A DNA stretch of 39,598 nucleotides from Longimicrobiaceae bacterium (GTDB lineage Bacteria; Gemmatimonadota; Gemmatimonadetes; Longimicrobiales; Longimicrobiaceae): NCBI GenBank assembly GCA_030146875.1, contig JASLAX010000194.1:1-39598 (forward strand), written 5' to 3'. Below the pieces are notes generated by a model. The model had not been told where the DNA came from, ran no database searches, and saw only the letters and a program-made list of their open reading frames with translations. Every line of letters starts with the position of its first letter. Position 1 is the stretch's first letter. Positions 1 through 9,043 of this stretch are shown in pieces. A program made the position numbers and the translations under genes.

Positions 1-393
1 GCGCGGCGCAGCATCGAAGCGCGGCAGCGGGTGCTGGCGGCGCTGCACCGTGGCGGGGCGGGGATCCTGATGGGCACGGACGCGCCGCAGCAGTTCAGCG
101 TTCCGGGGTTCTCCCTTCACCGCGAGTTCCCCCGCATGCGCGCGGCCGGGATGACGCCGTACGACATCCTGGTGACGGGCACGCGCAACGTGGGCGAGTA
201 CTTTCAGCGCCAGGACGCGTTCGGCACCATCGCCGTGGGCCGCCGCGCCGACCTGCTGCTGGTGGACGCCGATCCCCTGACCGACGTGGCCAACCTGCAG
301 CGCATCGCGGGAGTGATGGTGCGCGGCCGCTGGCTTCCACGCGAAGAGATCCATGCGGGGCTCCGGGCTATCGAGGCGCGCAATCCCAGGTAG
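1..393 (+). CDS. Amidohydrolase family protein, C-terminal part
   Basis: The frame is open from the first base of the window, so only the last 130 residues are visible; the N-terminal HxH metal site lies upstream of the window. The visible part carries the late metal-binding aspartate in the motif LMGTDAP (Asp codon at 79-81). It ends with the family's usual beta-sandwich segment, GTIAVGRRADLLLVDADPL. These mark the imidazolonepropionase/prolidase-like branch of the amidohydrolase superfamily, metal-dependent hydrolases of C-N bonds in cyclic amides or peptides. The substrate cannot be read from this fragment. It ends 135 bases before the next gene and is probably a separate unit from the overlapping operon that follows. 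Confidence 0.85.
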   Translation, partial: ARRSIEARQRVLAALHRGGAGILMGTDAPQQFSVPGFSLHREFPRMRAAGMTPYDILVTGTRNVGEYFQRQDAFGTIAVGRRADLLLVDADPLTDVANLQRIAGVMVRGRWLPREEIHAGLRAIEARNPR

Positions 394-528
394 CAGCGGC
401 GCCGCCGACGCGGAGTTGCGGAGAGCCGCCAACGCTTGCCGCCGCCTTGCGTTCCGCCGTATGATACGCGCCCTGCGGCCCATCCGGGCCACAGGGCGCG
501 TAACCGCAACGTACATCCGATTCTCGAT

Positions 529-957
529 ATGCCTGAACGGAAGATCCGGGTGCTGGTGGCCAAGCCCGGGCTGGACGGCCACGACCGCGGCGCCAAGGTG
601 ATCGCCGCCGCGCTGCGCGACGCCGGCATGGAGGTCATCTACACCGGCCTTCACCAGACGCCGGAGATGATCGTGAACGCCGCCATCCAGGAAGACGTGG
701 ACGTGGTGGCGCTCTCCATCCTGTCGGGCGCGCACATGACGCTGTTCCCGGCCGTCAAGCAGGCGCTGGACGCCGAGGGCGCCGACCACATCCTGATCAC
801 CGGCGGCGGCATCATCCCCGAAGAAGACATGGCCGCGCTGCGCGAGCAGGGGATGGGGCAGCTGTTCGGCCCCGGGACGCCCACGACGGCGGCGGTGCAG
901 TACATCGCCGACTGGTTCGCGGAGAACGGCCGCGATCGCGACGACGCGGCGCAGTGA
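529..957 (+). CDS. Cobalamin-binding subunit of a methylmalonyl-CoA mutase-type enzyme
   Basis: The 142-residue protein is a complete stand-alone B12-binding domain of the methylmalonyl-CoA mutase C-terminal type. The signature D16-x-H18-x-x-G21 near the N-terminus supplies the histidine that becomes the lower cobalt ligand. SILSGAH and ITGGGIIP follow at about residues 68 and 93. In the family this domain pairs with a separate catalytic barrel subunit that interconverts methylmalonyl-CoA and succinyl-CoA; no barrel subunit is in the window. An in-frame start exists at 436, but the ATG at 529 begins exactly at the usual domain start (PERKIRVLVAKPGLDGHD), so I chose it. The stop overlaps the GTG of the carboxylase gene, so the two are very likely translationally coupled. 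Other isomerases such as isobutyryl-CoA mutase use the same small subunit. Confidence 0.85.
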   Translation: MPERKIRVLVAKPGLDGHDRGAKVIAAALRDAGMEVIYTGLHQTPEMIVNAAIQEDVDVVALSILSGAHMTLFPAVKQALDAEGADHILITGGGIIPEEDMAALREQGMGQLFGPGTPTTAAVQYIADWFAENGRDRDDAAQ

Positions 958-2591
958 CGGCTCCCGTGGCAGAGGCGGACGCACCCGCCGAGTCGCGCTC
1001 GCGCACCCTCGCCCGCGAGCTGCGCGAGCTGGAGGCGCGCCTGCGCCAGGGCGGCGGCCCCAAGCGCATCCAGAAGCAGCACGACGACGGCAAGCTGACG
1101 GCGCGCGAGCGCATCGGCCTGCTGGTGGACCCGCGCTCGCGCTTCCAGGAAGTGGGCCTGCTCGTGGCGCACGACCAGTACGAAGGCCAGGCGCCCGCGG
1201 CCGGCGTGGTGACGGGCTACGGCACGGTGTGCGGGCGCGAGGTGGTGGTCATCGCCAACGACGCCACGGTGAAGGCTGGCTCGTGGTGGCCGGAGACCAT
1301 CACCAAGATGCTGCGCGCGCAGGAGATCGCCATGCGCTGCCGCGTGCCCATCATCTACCTGGTGGACAGCGCGGGGGTGAACCTGCCCTACCAGGGCGGC
1401 GTCTTTCCCGGGCAGTACGGCGCGTCGCGCATCTTCTACTACAACTCCATCATGCGGCGCTACCTGAAGGTGCCGCAGATCGCCGCGGTGATGGGGCCGT
1501 GCATCGCCGGGGGCGCGTACCTGCCGGCTCTCTCCGACGTGATCCTGATGGTGGAGGGCACCTCGTTCATGGGGCTGGGCGGCCCGAACCTGGTGAAGGG
1601 CGCCACGGGGCAGACGACCGACGGCGAGACCCTGGGCGGCGCCTACACGCACAACGCGATCTCCGGCGTGGCCCACTACCGCGTGGCGGACGACCGCGCC
1701 TGCGTGGCGCGCATCCGCGACCTGGTGAAGCAGCTCCCGCTCCATCCGACGGCGCTCCCCATCACCGAGCCGGCTCCGCCCGCGCGGCCGGAGACCGACC
1801 TGTACCGCGTGCTCCCCGCCGACCACCGGCAGCCGTACGAGATGCGCGACGTGCTGGCCTGCATCCTGGACGGCGGGAAGCTGGAGGAGTTCCAGGTCGA
1901 CTACGCGCCGGAGATGATCTGCGGCCACGGGCGCCTCTGCGGCATCCCGGTGGGCGTCATCACCAACGCGCGGGGGATGCTGAAGGACCCGCACGGCGGC
2001 AAGCCGAAGTTCGGCGGCATCGTCTACGCGGACTCGGCGGACAAGGTCGCCTTCTTCATCGAGACGCTCTCGCGGCAGGGGACGCCGATCCTGTTCGTGC
2101 AGGACGTCTCCGGCTTCATGGTGGGCCCCGAGGCCGAGCACTCCGGGATCATCCGCGCCGGCGCCCGCTTCGTGGAGGCCATGGCCACGGCCACGGTGCC
2201 CAAGCTGGTCCTGACGGTGAACCACGCCTCCGGGGCGGGCTACTACGCCATGGCGGGGCAGGGCTTCGACCCGGACTTCATCTTCTCCTGGCCCTCCGGC
2301 CGCATGGGGGTGATGGAGGGAGACTCCGCCGCGGTGGCGCTCTTCGGCACGCAGCTCGAGGAGCTGAAGAAGCAGGGCAGGAAGCCCGACGAGGAGCTGC
2401 AGGCGAAGATCGACTCCGTGCGCGCGGACTACGACCAGCAGCTCGACGCGCGCTACGCCGCCGCCCGGGCCTTCGTGGACGCCGTGATCGTGCCCGAGGA
2501 CACGCGCGCCGCGCTCTCGCTGGCGCTGCGGACCTCGCTGAACAACCCCGGCCCCCACGTGGGCGCGTTCGTGCTGCCGCCGGGGGTCTAG
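954..2591 (+). CDS. Acyl-CoA carboxylase beta (carboxyltransferase) subunit
   Basis: The 545-residue protein has both crotonase-fold halves of biotin-dependent carboxyltransferases, which move CO2 from carboxybiotin to an acyl-CoA. Visible landmarks are KLTARERIGLLVD near the N-terminus, KAGSWWPETITKMLRAQEIA, the oxyanion-hole segment MGPCIAGGAYLPALSD, and the second-half segment HASGAGYYAMAGQGFDPDF. The sequence shows features of the 3-methylcrotonyl/geranyl-CoA type (YLVDSAGVNLPYQGGVFPG) as much as of the propionyl-CoA type, so I leave the substrate open. Start GTG at 954 overlaps the previous stop. The partners are telling: a B12 mutase subunit before it and an AtuA-type protein after it, suggesting degradation of branched or isoprenoid acyl-CoAs. 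No biotin carboxylase (alpha) subunit is nearby. Confidence 0.9.
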   Translation: MTAPVAEADAPAESRSRTLARELRELEARLRQGGGPKRIQKQHDDGKLTARERIGLLVDPRSRFQEVGLLVAHDQYEGQAPAAGVVTGYGTVCGREVVVIANDATVKAGSWWPETITKMLRAQEIAMRCRVPIIYLVDSAGVNLPYQGGVFPGQYGASRIFYYNSIMRRYLKVPQIAAVMGPCIAGGAYLPALSDVILMVEGTSFMGLGGPNLVKGATGQTTDGETLGGAYTHNAISGVAHYRVADDRACVARIRDLVKQLPLHPTALPITEPAPPARPETDLYRVLPADHRQPYEMRDVLACILDGGKLEEFQVDYAPEMICGHGRLCGIPVGVITNARGMLKDPHGGKPKFGGIVYADSADKVAFFIETLSRQGTPILFVQDVSGFMVGPEAEHSGIIRAGARFVEAMATATVPKLVLTVNHASGAGYYAMAGQGFDPDFIFSWPSGRMGVMEGDSAAVALFGTQLEELKKQGRKPDEELQAKIDSVRADYDQQLDARYAAARAFVDAVIVPEDTRAALSLALRTSLNNPGPHVGAFVLPPGV

Positions 2592-2607
2592 AGAGACGGA
2601 GCTCGCC

Positions 2608-3165
2608 ATGTCCCAGCCCGCGCCCCGCCGCTTCACCGTGCGCGAGTACCACCGCATGGCCGAGGTGGGAATCCTGGAGCCCCGGGAGCGCGTCGAGCTC
2701 CTGGAAGGCGAGATCGTCGCCATGAGCCCCGCCGGGAGCCGCCACGCTGCCTGCGTGAGCCGCCTCGCGGCGATCCTGCAGGCGGCCGTCGGAGGGACCG
2801 CCATCGTCCGCGTGCAGTCGCCGCTGCGGCTGAGCGACGTCTCCGAGCCGGAGCCGGACCTCGCCGTCGTCCGCCCGCGCGACGACTGGTACGCCTCCGC
2901 GCATCCCACGGCGGCGGACGTCCTCCTGCTGGTGGAGGTCTCGGACTCGTCGCTCTCGTACGACCGCGGGGTGAAGGCCGCCGCCTACGGCGCGGCGCGC
3001 ATCGCCGAGTACTGGATCGTCGACCTGGCGTCGGACAACGTCACCGTCATGGCCGGCTTCGCCTATCACGGGTTCGACGTGGAGACCCGCCACGGGCGCG
3101 GGTCCGTGCTGGAGCCCGCGGGGATCCCCGGCGCGCGCATCGCGGTGAGCGACGTGCTGGGGTGA
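2608..3165 (+). CDS. Uma2 family (DUF820) putative endonuclease-fold protein
   Basis: The 185-residue protein has the full Uma2/DUF820 pattern. FTVREYHRMAEVGIL and ERVELLEGEIVAMSPAG come first, then SEPEPDLAVV, VLLLVEVSDSSLSYDRGVK, and AEYWIVDL. The E...D...E-x-S...K arrangement is that of a PD-(D/E)XK nuclease fold, with the Asp of PEPDLAV, the Glu of LLVEVS and the Lys of GVKAAAYG as likely active-site residues. The biological role of this very common family is not established. It lies 16 bases after the carboxylase stop and its own stop overlaps the next GTG, so it is co-translated with metabolic genes it has no obvious link to; this looks like an inserted passenger. Confidence 0.85.
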   Translation: MSQPAPRRFTVREYHRMAEVGILEPRERVELLEGEIVAMSPAGSRHAACVSRLAAILQAAVGGTAIVRVQSPLRLSDVSEPEPDLAVVRPRDDWYASAHPTAADVLLLVEVSDSSLSYDRGVKAAAYGAARIAEYWIVDLASDNVTVMAGFAYHGFDVETRHGRGSVLEPAGIPGARIAVSDVLG

Positions 3166-3728
3166 GCGGGGTGGGGCCAGGCGCCGTCCTCGTCCGCTTC
3201 GTGCCGGGGGAGGCGGAGCAGGTCCGGGCGGTCGCGGAGGTCGAGCGGCTCTCCGCCGGCGAGGGTCCGGCGCGGCTGCTGACGCTCTCCGCGTGGCCGG
3301 CGCGGATGAAGGCGGGAGCGCTGGGCGCCGCCGGCCTGGTCGGGGCCATGACGAGCGTCGCCGTGGGCGGCGGGCTGATGCTGGGGGCGGTGGGAGGGGC
3401 GCTGCTCTGCGCCGGACTCGTCGTCCTGTACCCGCCGCTGGACCGGAGGGCGTCCGTGCGGCGCTTCCGTCGCGCGAACCGCGAGCGGATGGAGCGCGAG
3501 CACGTGTACCGGGTGGACGGGGCGGGGCTGACGCTGCTGGAGCCGGTGCGCGGCGAGACGCTGCCCTGGGCGGCGGTGCGGAGGACGGTGGAGAGCGACG
3601 AGTTCGTGCACCTGTTCGTGAGCGACGAGCGGGCGCACTACCTGCCGAAGCGGGCGATGAGCCAGGACGACCTGGCCGCGGTGCGGGCGCTGGTGCCCGC
3701 CCGGAACGACGACCCACGAGACGAATGA
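3162..3728 (+). CDS. YcxB-like membrane protein
   Basis: The 188-residue protein has two adjacent hydrophobic helices at about residues 51-90, rich in Gly and Ala and separated by a short turn. A C-terminal soluble part follows with the pattern LPWAAVRRTVESDEFVHLFV and HYLPKRAM, then a leucine-rich end. That 'W..v.r..e....y.....a.ylPkra' pattern is the one seen in the C-terminal domain of YcxB-family proteins, whose function is unknown. The GTG start overlaps the Uma2 stop and the TGA overlaps the ATG of the AtuA gene, so it is an integral member of the operon at the translational level. The family assignment is by motif resemblance only. Confidence 0.65.
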   Translation: MSGVGPGAVLVRFVPGEAEQVRAVAEVERLSAGEGPARLLTLSAWPARMKAGALGAAGLVGAMTSVAVGGGLMLGAVGGALLCAGLVVLYPPLDRRASVRRFRRANRERMEREHVYRVDGAGLTLLEPVRGETLPWAAVRRTVESDEFVHLFVSDERAHYLPKRAMSQDDLAAVRALVPARNDDPRDE

Positions 3729-5101
3729 CCAAGGAACGCATCCGCATCGCCTCCGGCCAGGGCTTCTGGGGAGACCAGCTCGACGCCCCGCGGCAGCAGG
3801 TCCAGGGCGGCCAGATCGACTACCTGATGCTCGACTACCTGGCCGAGGTCACCATGTCGATCATGCAGAAGCAGTGCGCCCGCAACCCGCAGGCGGGGTA
3901 CGCGCGCGACTTCGTGCCGCTGATGGGCGACATCCTGCCCGCCGTGGTGGAGCGCGGCATCCGCGTGATCGCCAACGCGGGCGGCGTGAACCCGCCGGGG
4001 TGCCGCGACGCGGTGGTGGAGGAGGCGCGGAAGGCGGGCCTCGCCGGGCGCGCGCGCATCGCCATGGTCACGGGCGACGACATCCTGGACCGCCTGCCGG
4101 ACCTGCTGGCGCGCGGGGTGGAGCTGCGGAACATGGAGACGGGCGAGCCGCTCTCCACCATCGCCGACCGCGTGCAGAGCGCCAACGCCTACATCGGCGC
4201 GCGCCCCATCGTGGAGGCGCTGCGGCAGGACGCGCACGTGGTGATCACCGGCCGCTCCACCGACACGGCGCTGACGTACGCGCCCATGATCCACGAGTTC
4301 GGCTGGTCGACCGACGACCACGACCGCATGGCGGCGGGGGTGATCGCCGGGCACATCAACGAGTGCGGCGCGCAGGCGTCGGGGGGGAACTCGCTGGCGG
4401 ACTGGCGCAGCGTGCCCGACCTGGCGGAGGTGGGCTACCCGATCATCGAGGCGTACCCGGACGGCTCCTTCGTGGTCACCAAGCACGACGGCACCGGCGG
4501 GCGCGTGTCGGTGCCCACGGTGAAGGAGCAGCTCCTGTACGAGATGGGGGATCCCAGGTCGTACATCACCCCCGACGTGGTGGCCGACTTCACCACCATC
4601 CGGCTGGAGGAGGACGGCCCCGACCGCGTGCGCGTGCACGGCGTCCGCGGCTCCCGGGCGACCGACATGCTGAAGGTGAGCGTGGCGTACGCCGACGGGT
4701 ACAAGGCCGTGGGCACGCTGGTCTACGCCTGGCCCGACGCGGTGGAGAAGGCCCAGGCCGCCGACCGCGTGCTGCGCGAGCGCCTGGACCGCCTGGGCCT
4801 GCGCTTCGACGAGGTGCTCACCGAGTACGTGGGCTGGAACGCCTGCCACGGCCCGCTCGCCGGGGAGATGCCGCGCGACCTGCCCGAGGTGACGGTGCGC
4901 TGGGGCGTCCGCGGCCACGACAAGGCGGCCGTGGAGCGGTTCACCAAGGAGATCGCCCCCCTCGTCCTGGCCGGCCCGCCCTCCGTGACCGGCTTCGCCG
5001 GCGGCCGCCCCGCCGTGCAGGAGATCATGGCCTACTGGCCCGCCCTGATCCCCAAGACCGAGATCGAGCCGCACCTGAAGGTCGAGGTCGTGACGGCGTA
5101 G
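3725..5101 (+). CDS. AtuA family protein (DUF1446), acyclic terpene utilisation type
   Basis: The 458-residue protein opens with RIRIASGQGFWGDQLDAP and QIDYLMLDYLAEVTMSIM, followed by NAGGVNPPGCRDAV and VITGRSTDTAL. These are recognised landmarks of the DUF1446/AtuA family. AtuA is needed for citronellol/geraniol catabolism in Pseudomonas, where its gene stands next to the geranyl-CoA carboxylase genes; its exact reaction is not settled. Here it again shares an operon with a carboxylase beta subunit, with start ATG overlapping the preceding stop. The likely role is a hydratase- or hydrolase-like step on a carboxylated branched acyl-CoA in the cytoplasm; this is inferred from context. The length is close to that of single-domain family members, so no domain appears lost. 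Confidence 0.85.
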   Translation: MTKERIRIASGQGFWGDQLDAPRQQVQGGQIDYLMLDYLAEVTMSIMQKQCARNPQAGYARDFVPLMGDILPAVVERGIRVIANAGGVNPPGCRDAVVEEARKAGLAGRARIAMVTGDDILDRLPDLLARGVELRNMETGEPLSTIADRVQSANAYIGARPIVEALRQDAHVVITGRSTDTALTYAPMIHEFGWSTDDHDRMAAGVIAGHINECGAQASGGNSLADWRSVPDLAEVGYPIIEAYPDGSFVVTKHDGTGGRVSVPTVKEQLLYEMGDPRSYITPDVVADFTTIRLEEDGPDRVRVHGVRGSRATDMLKVSVAYADGYKAVGTLVYAWPDAVEKAQAADRVLRERLDRLGLRFDEVLTEYVGWNACHGPLAGEMPRDLPEVTVRWGVRGHDKAAVERFTKEIAPLVLAGPPSVTGFAGGRPAVQEIMAYWPALIPKTEIEPHLKVEVVTA

Positions 5102-5140
5102 GACGGAAGGGGCGACCGAGCCGCGGGACGCCTCCTACAA

Positions 5141-5180
5141 GGGAGAGGGAGGGACTCCGGCCGTCGTATTCCCCTCTCCC
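5141..5180 (+). terminator. Hairpin after the AtuA operon, possible terminator
   Basis: GGGAGAGGG at 5141-5149 pairs perfectly with CCCTCTCCC at 5172-5180 across a 22-base loop. It lies 39 bases after the operon's last stop. There is no U-tract, so termination is inferred. The arms resemble those of the CCCTCTCCC-type dispersed repeats found elsewhere in the window, so this may be a worn copy. The rest of the 253-base gap before rnz shows no clear promoter. Confidence 0.4.
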
Positions 5181-5354
5181 ACGCGAGGGCGACGGCCGGC
5201 TCTCAGCCCGCCGGGTGAGGGCCTCCGTCCGCGGGTACGGAAAACGGATCGGACCTCTACGGCGCACGTCCTGCACGCGTGCGCCGTTCCTACGTTTACG
5301 CCGTCCCGTTCTCGGCAGCGGCGCACGACGGCCGAACGCAGCATCGGGGAAGAG

Positions 5355-6266
5355 ATGCGGGTCACATTCCTGGGAACGGCCGCCGCGCGGCCCACGGTCG
5401 GACGCAACGTCTCCTCGCTCGTCGTGCAGCGCGAGGGCGACGTGATGATGTTCGACTGCGGCGAGGGGACCCAGCGGCAGATGATGCGCTTCGGGACCGG
5501 CTTCTCGTTCACCGACATCTTCTTCTCGCACCTCCACGCCGACCACTTCCTGGGGGTGATCGGCCTCCTCCGCACCCTGGGCCTGCAGGCGCGCGAGGAG
5601 CCGGTGGACCTGTGGACCCCGCGCGGCTCGGAGGGCATCCTGCGCCAGGCGGTGGAGCTGGGCGTGGAGCGCGTGCCGTTCGAGGTCCGCATCAACGGGC
5701 TGGACCACGGCGAGGCCATCCGGCGTCCCCTGTACGACGTGGTCCCCTTCCGCACCGTGCACGCGGGAAGGTCGCTGGGCTACGCGCTGGTGGAGCACGA
5801 GCGGCTGGGCCGCTTCGACGCCGCGAAGGCGCGCGGGCTGGGGATCCCGGAGGGGCCGCTCTGGGGGAAGCTGCACCACGGCGAGGCGGTGGAGGTCGAC
5901 GGCCGCGTCGTGGGCCCCGCCGAGGTCGTGGGCGCGCCGCGGCCGGGACGGCGCCTGGTCTACACCGGCGACACCCGCCCCTGCCCCGCGACCCAGGAGA
6001 TCGCCGCGGGCGCCGACCTGCTGATCCACGAGGCCACCTTCGCCCAGGACGAGGCCGACCGGGCCAACGGCACCGGCCACTCCACCGCGCGCGAGGCGGC
6101 GGAGGTCGCCGCGCAGGCGGGCGCGCTTCGCCTGGTGCTGACGCACTTCTCCCCACGGTACGCGGACGACCCGCGCATCCTGGAGCGCGAGGCGCGCGCC
6201 GTCTTCCCCGAGGTCGTCGCGGCGTACGACGGATTGACGGTGGAGGTGCCCTACCGCGACGCGTAG
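5355..6266 (+). CDS. rnz: Ribonuclease Z
   Basis: The 303-residue protein is a short-form tRNase Z, the metallo-beta-lactamase-fold nuclease that trims the 3' end of tRNA precursors. It begins VTFLGTAAARPT, carries the zinc motif HLHADH at residues 59-64, and later shows YTGDTRPC, HEATFAQDE, GHSTAREA and LTHFSPRY, which together complete the metal site. The segment GIPEGPLWGKLHHGEAV at about residues 160-180 matches the flexible-arm (exosite) region used to clamp tRNA. The length is the usual one for bacterial tRNase Z of the short class. It appears to be monocistronic, closed by a strong hairpin 22 bases after the stop. Confidence 0.93.
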   Translation: MRVTFLGTAAARPTVGRNVSSLVVQREGDVMMFDCGEGTQRQMMRFGTGFSFTDIFFSHLHADHFLGVIGLLRTLGLQAREEPVDLWTPRGSEGILRQAVELGVERVPFEVRINGLDHGEAIRRPLYDVVPFRTVHAGRSLGYALVEHERLGRFDAAKARGLGIPEGPLWGKLHHGEAVEVDGRVVGPAEVVGAPRPGRRLVYTGDTRPCPATQEIAAGADLLIHEATFAQDEADRANGTGHSTAREAAEVAAQAGALRLVLTHFSPRYADDPRILEREARAVFPEVVAAYDGLTVEVPYRDA

Positions 6267-6287
6267 GGCGGCTCGAAGGAGGATGAG

Positions 6288-6319
6288 AGGGCGGGCTCCG
6301 GTTCGGGGGAGCCCGCCCT
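6288..6319 (+). terminator. Hairpin terminator after rnz
   Basis: AGGGCGGGCTCC (6288-6299) is perfectly complementary to GGAGCCCGCCCT (6308-6319) with an 8-base loop. The tract after it is short (TTCCT), which is common in very GC-rich genomes. Confidence 0.65.
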
Positions 6320-6475
6320 TCCTCGGTCCGCGGCGCTTCGACGGAGCGCGGGCGGCCGGTCTGCCACGCCGGAGGCGCGGCCCGTCACTTCGGCAATTCC
6401 GGGTGCCGCTCCGCGCCACTTCGGCGCACTGCGGCCGGCACGGGGCCTGCCCTGGGCGGCCGCGTTCCCCCGTGC

Positions 6476-6503
6476 TTGACAGCGGGGGCGGAGGAGCTAC
6501 ATT
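6476..6503 (+). promoter_or_regulatory. Sigma70-type promoter of groESL
   Basis: TTGACA at 6476-6481 is followed after 16 bases by TACATT at 6498-6503. The expected transcription start lies at about 6510, just in front of the CIRCE palindrome, so repressor binding would block transcription initiation or escape. The remaining sequence between the rnz terminator and this promoter (6320-6475) shows no gene or motif I can name. Confidence 0.75.
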
Positions 6504-6513
6504 ACGCGGGTCG

Positions 6514-6540
6514 TTAGCACTCCCCGCTAGCGAGTGCTAA
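6514..6540. promoter_or_regulatory. CIRCE operator (HrcA binding site)
   Basis: TTAGCACTC (6514-6522), nine bases, GAGTGCTAA (6532-6540) is a perfect match to the CIRCE consensus bound by the heat-shock repressor HrcA. It lies 35 bases upstream of the groES start and just downstream of the promoter. This predicts HrcA-controlled heat induction of groESL; hrcA itself is not in the window. Confidence 0.95.
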
Positions 6541-6575
6541 CAACCATCACACCACACTCAGGGAGGGTCACCCCT

Positions 6576-6878
6576 ATGCCCACCGCGACTGAGATCAAGG
6601 TCCGGCCGCTCGCCGACCGCGTCGTCGTCAAGGCGCTCGAGGACACCGAGCAGATGCGAGGCGGTCTGTACATCCCGGACACCGCCAAGGAGAAGCCGCA
6701 GCAGGGCGAGGTCGTCGCCGTCGGGAACGGCAAGTTCGAGGACGGCAAGCGCGTGGAGATGGAGCTCAAGGTCGGCGACAAGGTCCTGTACGGGAAGTAC
6801 AGCGGCACCGAGGTCACCGTGGACAACGAGCAGTACCTGATCCTTCGCGAGAGCGACGTGCTCGCCATCGTCGGCTGA
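6576..6878 (+). CDS. groES: Co-chaperonin GroES
   Basis: The 100-residue protein is the 10-kDa lid of the GroEL chaperonin. It shows KVRPLADRVVVKALEDTEQ at the N-terminus, the mobile loop RGGLYIPDTAKEKPQQGEVVAV with the typical hydrophobic GGLYIP patch, and GDKVLYGKYSGTEV followed by the C-terminal ILRESDVLAIVG. I use the ATG at 6576, which has GGGAGGG at 6561-6567 as ribosome binding site. An in-frame GTG at 6534 lies inside the CIRCE operator and would add 14 unrelated residues. It is the first gene of the CIRCE-controlled operon, 55 bases before groEL. Confidence 0.97.
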   Translation: MPTATEIKVRPLADRVVVKALEDTEQMRGGLYIPDTAKEKPQQGEVVAVGNGKFEDGKRVEMELKVGDKVLYGKYSGTEVTVDNEQYLILRESDVLAIVG

Positions 6879-6933
6879 GCAGCGGCGTCGTACCGATCCA
6901 CCCACCGGATACAGATCCAAGGAGACTGACGAT

Positions 6934-8576
<1,643 letters not shown>

Positions 8577-8577
<1 letters not shown>

Positions 8578-8667
8578 TCGCCCGGCGCGAGCCGAGCACG
8601 CGGAGGGGTTCACCCCCCTCCGCACCAGCGGCCCCGCTCCCTCGTCACGAGGGGGCGGGGCCGCTGC
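8577..8667 (+). repeat. Dispersed two-hairpin repeat, copy 1 (groESL terminator)
   Basis: This unit has a conserved first part (8577-8609, identical over 33 bases to 12848-12880). A first hairpin follows, GCGGAGGGG with CCCCTCCGC at its other arm. A second, long hairpin runs 8627-8665, with arms AGCGGCCCCGC and GCGGGGCCGCT closed further by CTCGT/ACGAG. The second hairpin is strong enough to act as a terminator for groEL. The copy at 12848 keeps both stems although the loop differs. Confidence 0.75.
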
Positions 8668-8849
8668 GTTGGGTCGGGGCGGCGTCCGTCGGGCGGCGCC
8701 GTCCGGCCCTGACGATCGGCGGGTCGCGGGCGCGCCGCCGCCCTGAATGAGGATGGGCGCCGTCGCCGGCGTCGGTGGCGGGGGCCGCCTGGGACGAGAG
8801 CTCCTGCGGTCCGGCGAGCGGAGGAGGCGCCATGGCGAGCTCCTCCAGT

Positions 8850-8870
8850 GGGTGGGTGGGGGTGGGTGGG
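8850..8870 (+). other. G-quadruplex-type sequence
   Basis: Five G-runs of 3, 3, 5, 3 and 3 bases are separated by single T residues on the plus strand. Single-base loops are the most favourable for a parallel quadruplex. It is isolated in non-coding DNA about 390 bases before the next gene; whether it folds or has a role is unknown. Confidence 0.5.
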
Positions 8871-8974
8871 CGTCGTCGGTTCGGCTCTGGGACGCGCGCG
8901 GCAGGGCGGTTTTCGTCGGAGTAGACTCGCGGCCCCGCCGCTGAAACATTTGTGCACCGTCCGGGGCGGTAGGT

Positions 8975-8989
8975 GCACCATTTTGGTGC
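8975..8989. promoter_or_regulatory. NtrC-like palindrome
   Basis: GCACCA-TTT-TGGTGC is an exact match to the half-sites of the enhancer sequence bound by NtrC-type activators. A further GTGCACC lies at 8952-8958. It is about 70 bases upstream of the start predicted from the sigma54-like element at 9028. The match is short and could be chance or another regulator's site. Confidence 0.35.
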
Positions 8990-9027
8990 GGTCCGGGCGG
9001 CGAGGAGGGGCGATCACTCCCGCCGGG

Positions 9028-9043
9028 TGGCCCGCGTGCAGCT
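9028..9043 (+). promoter_or_regulatory. Possible sigma54-type promoter
   Basis: TGGCCCGCGTGCAGCT keeps the invariant GG and GC dinucleotides ten bases apart, and differs from the consensus TGGCACG-N4-TTGCT at three of twelve specified positions. With the NtrC-like site upstream it could drive the protease gene at 9244 after a leader of about 190 bases. Evidence is weak on its own. Confidence 0.28.

Noticed and set aside
651..2909. Long open frame on the minus strand opposite the carboxylase gene, 752 codons
   Set aside because: It is the mirror of GC3-biased codons on the other strand: Arg/His/Ala-rich, no motif, and it overlaps genes with clear families.
6534..6575. GTG start for groES giving a 14-residue extension
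   Set aside because: The codon lies inside the CIRCE operator, and the ATG at 6576 has a good ribosome binding site and the family's start.
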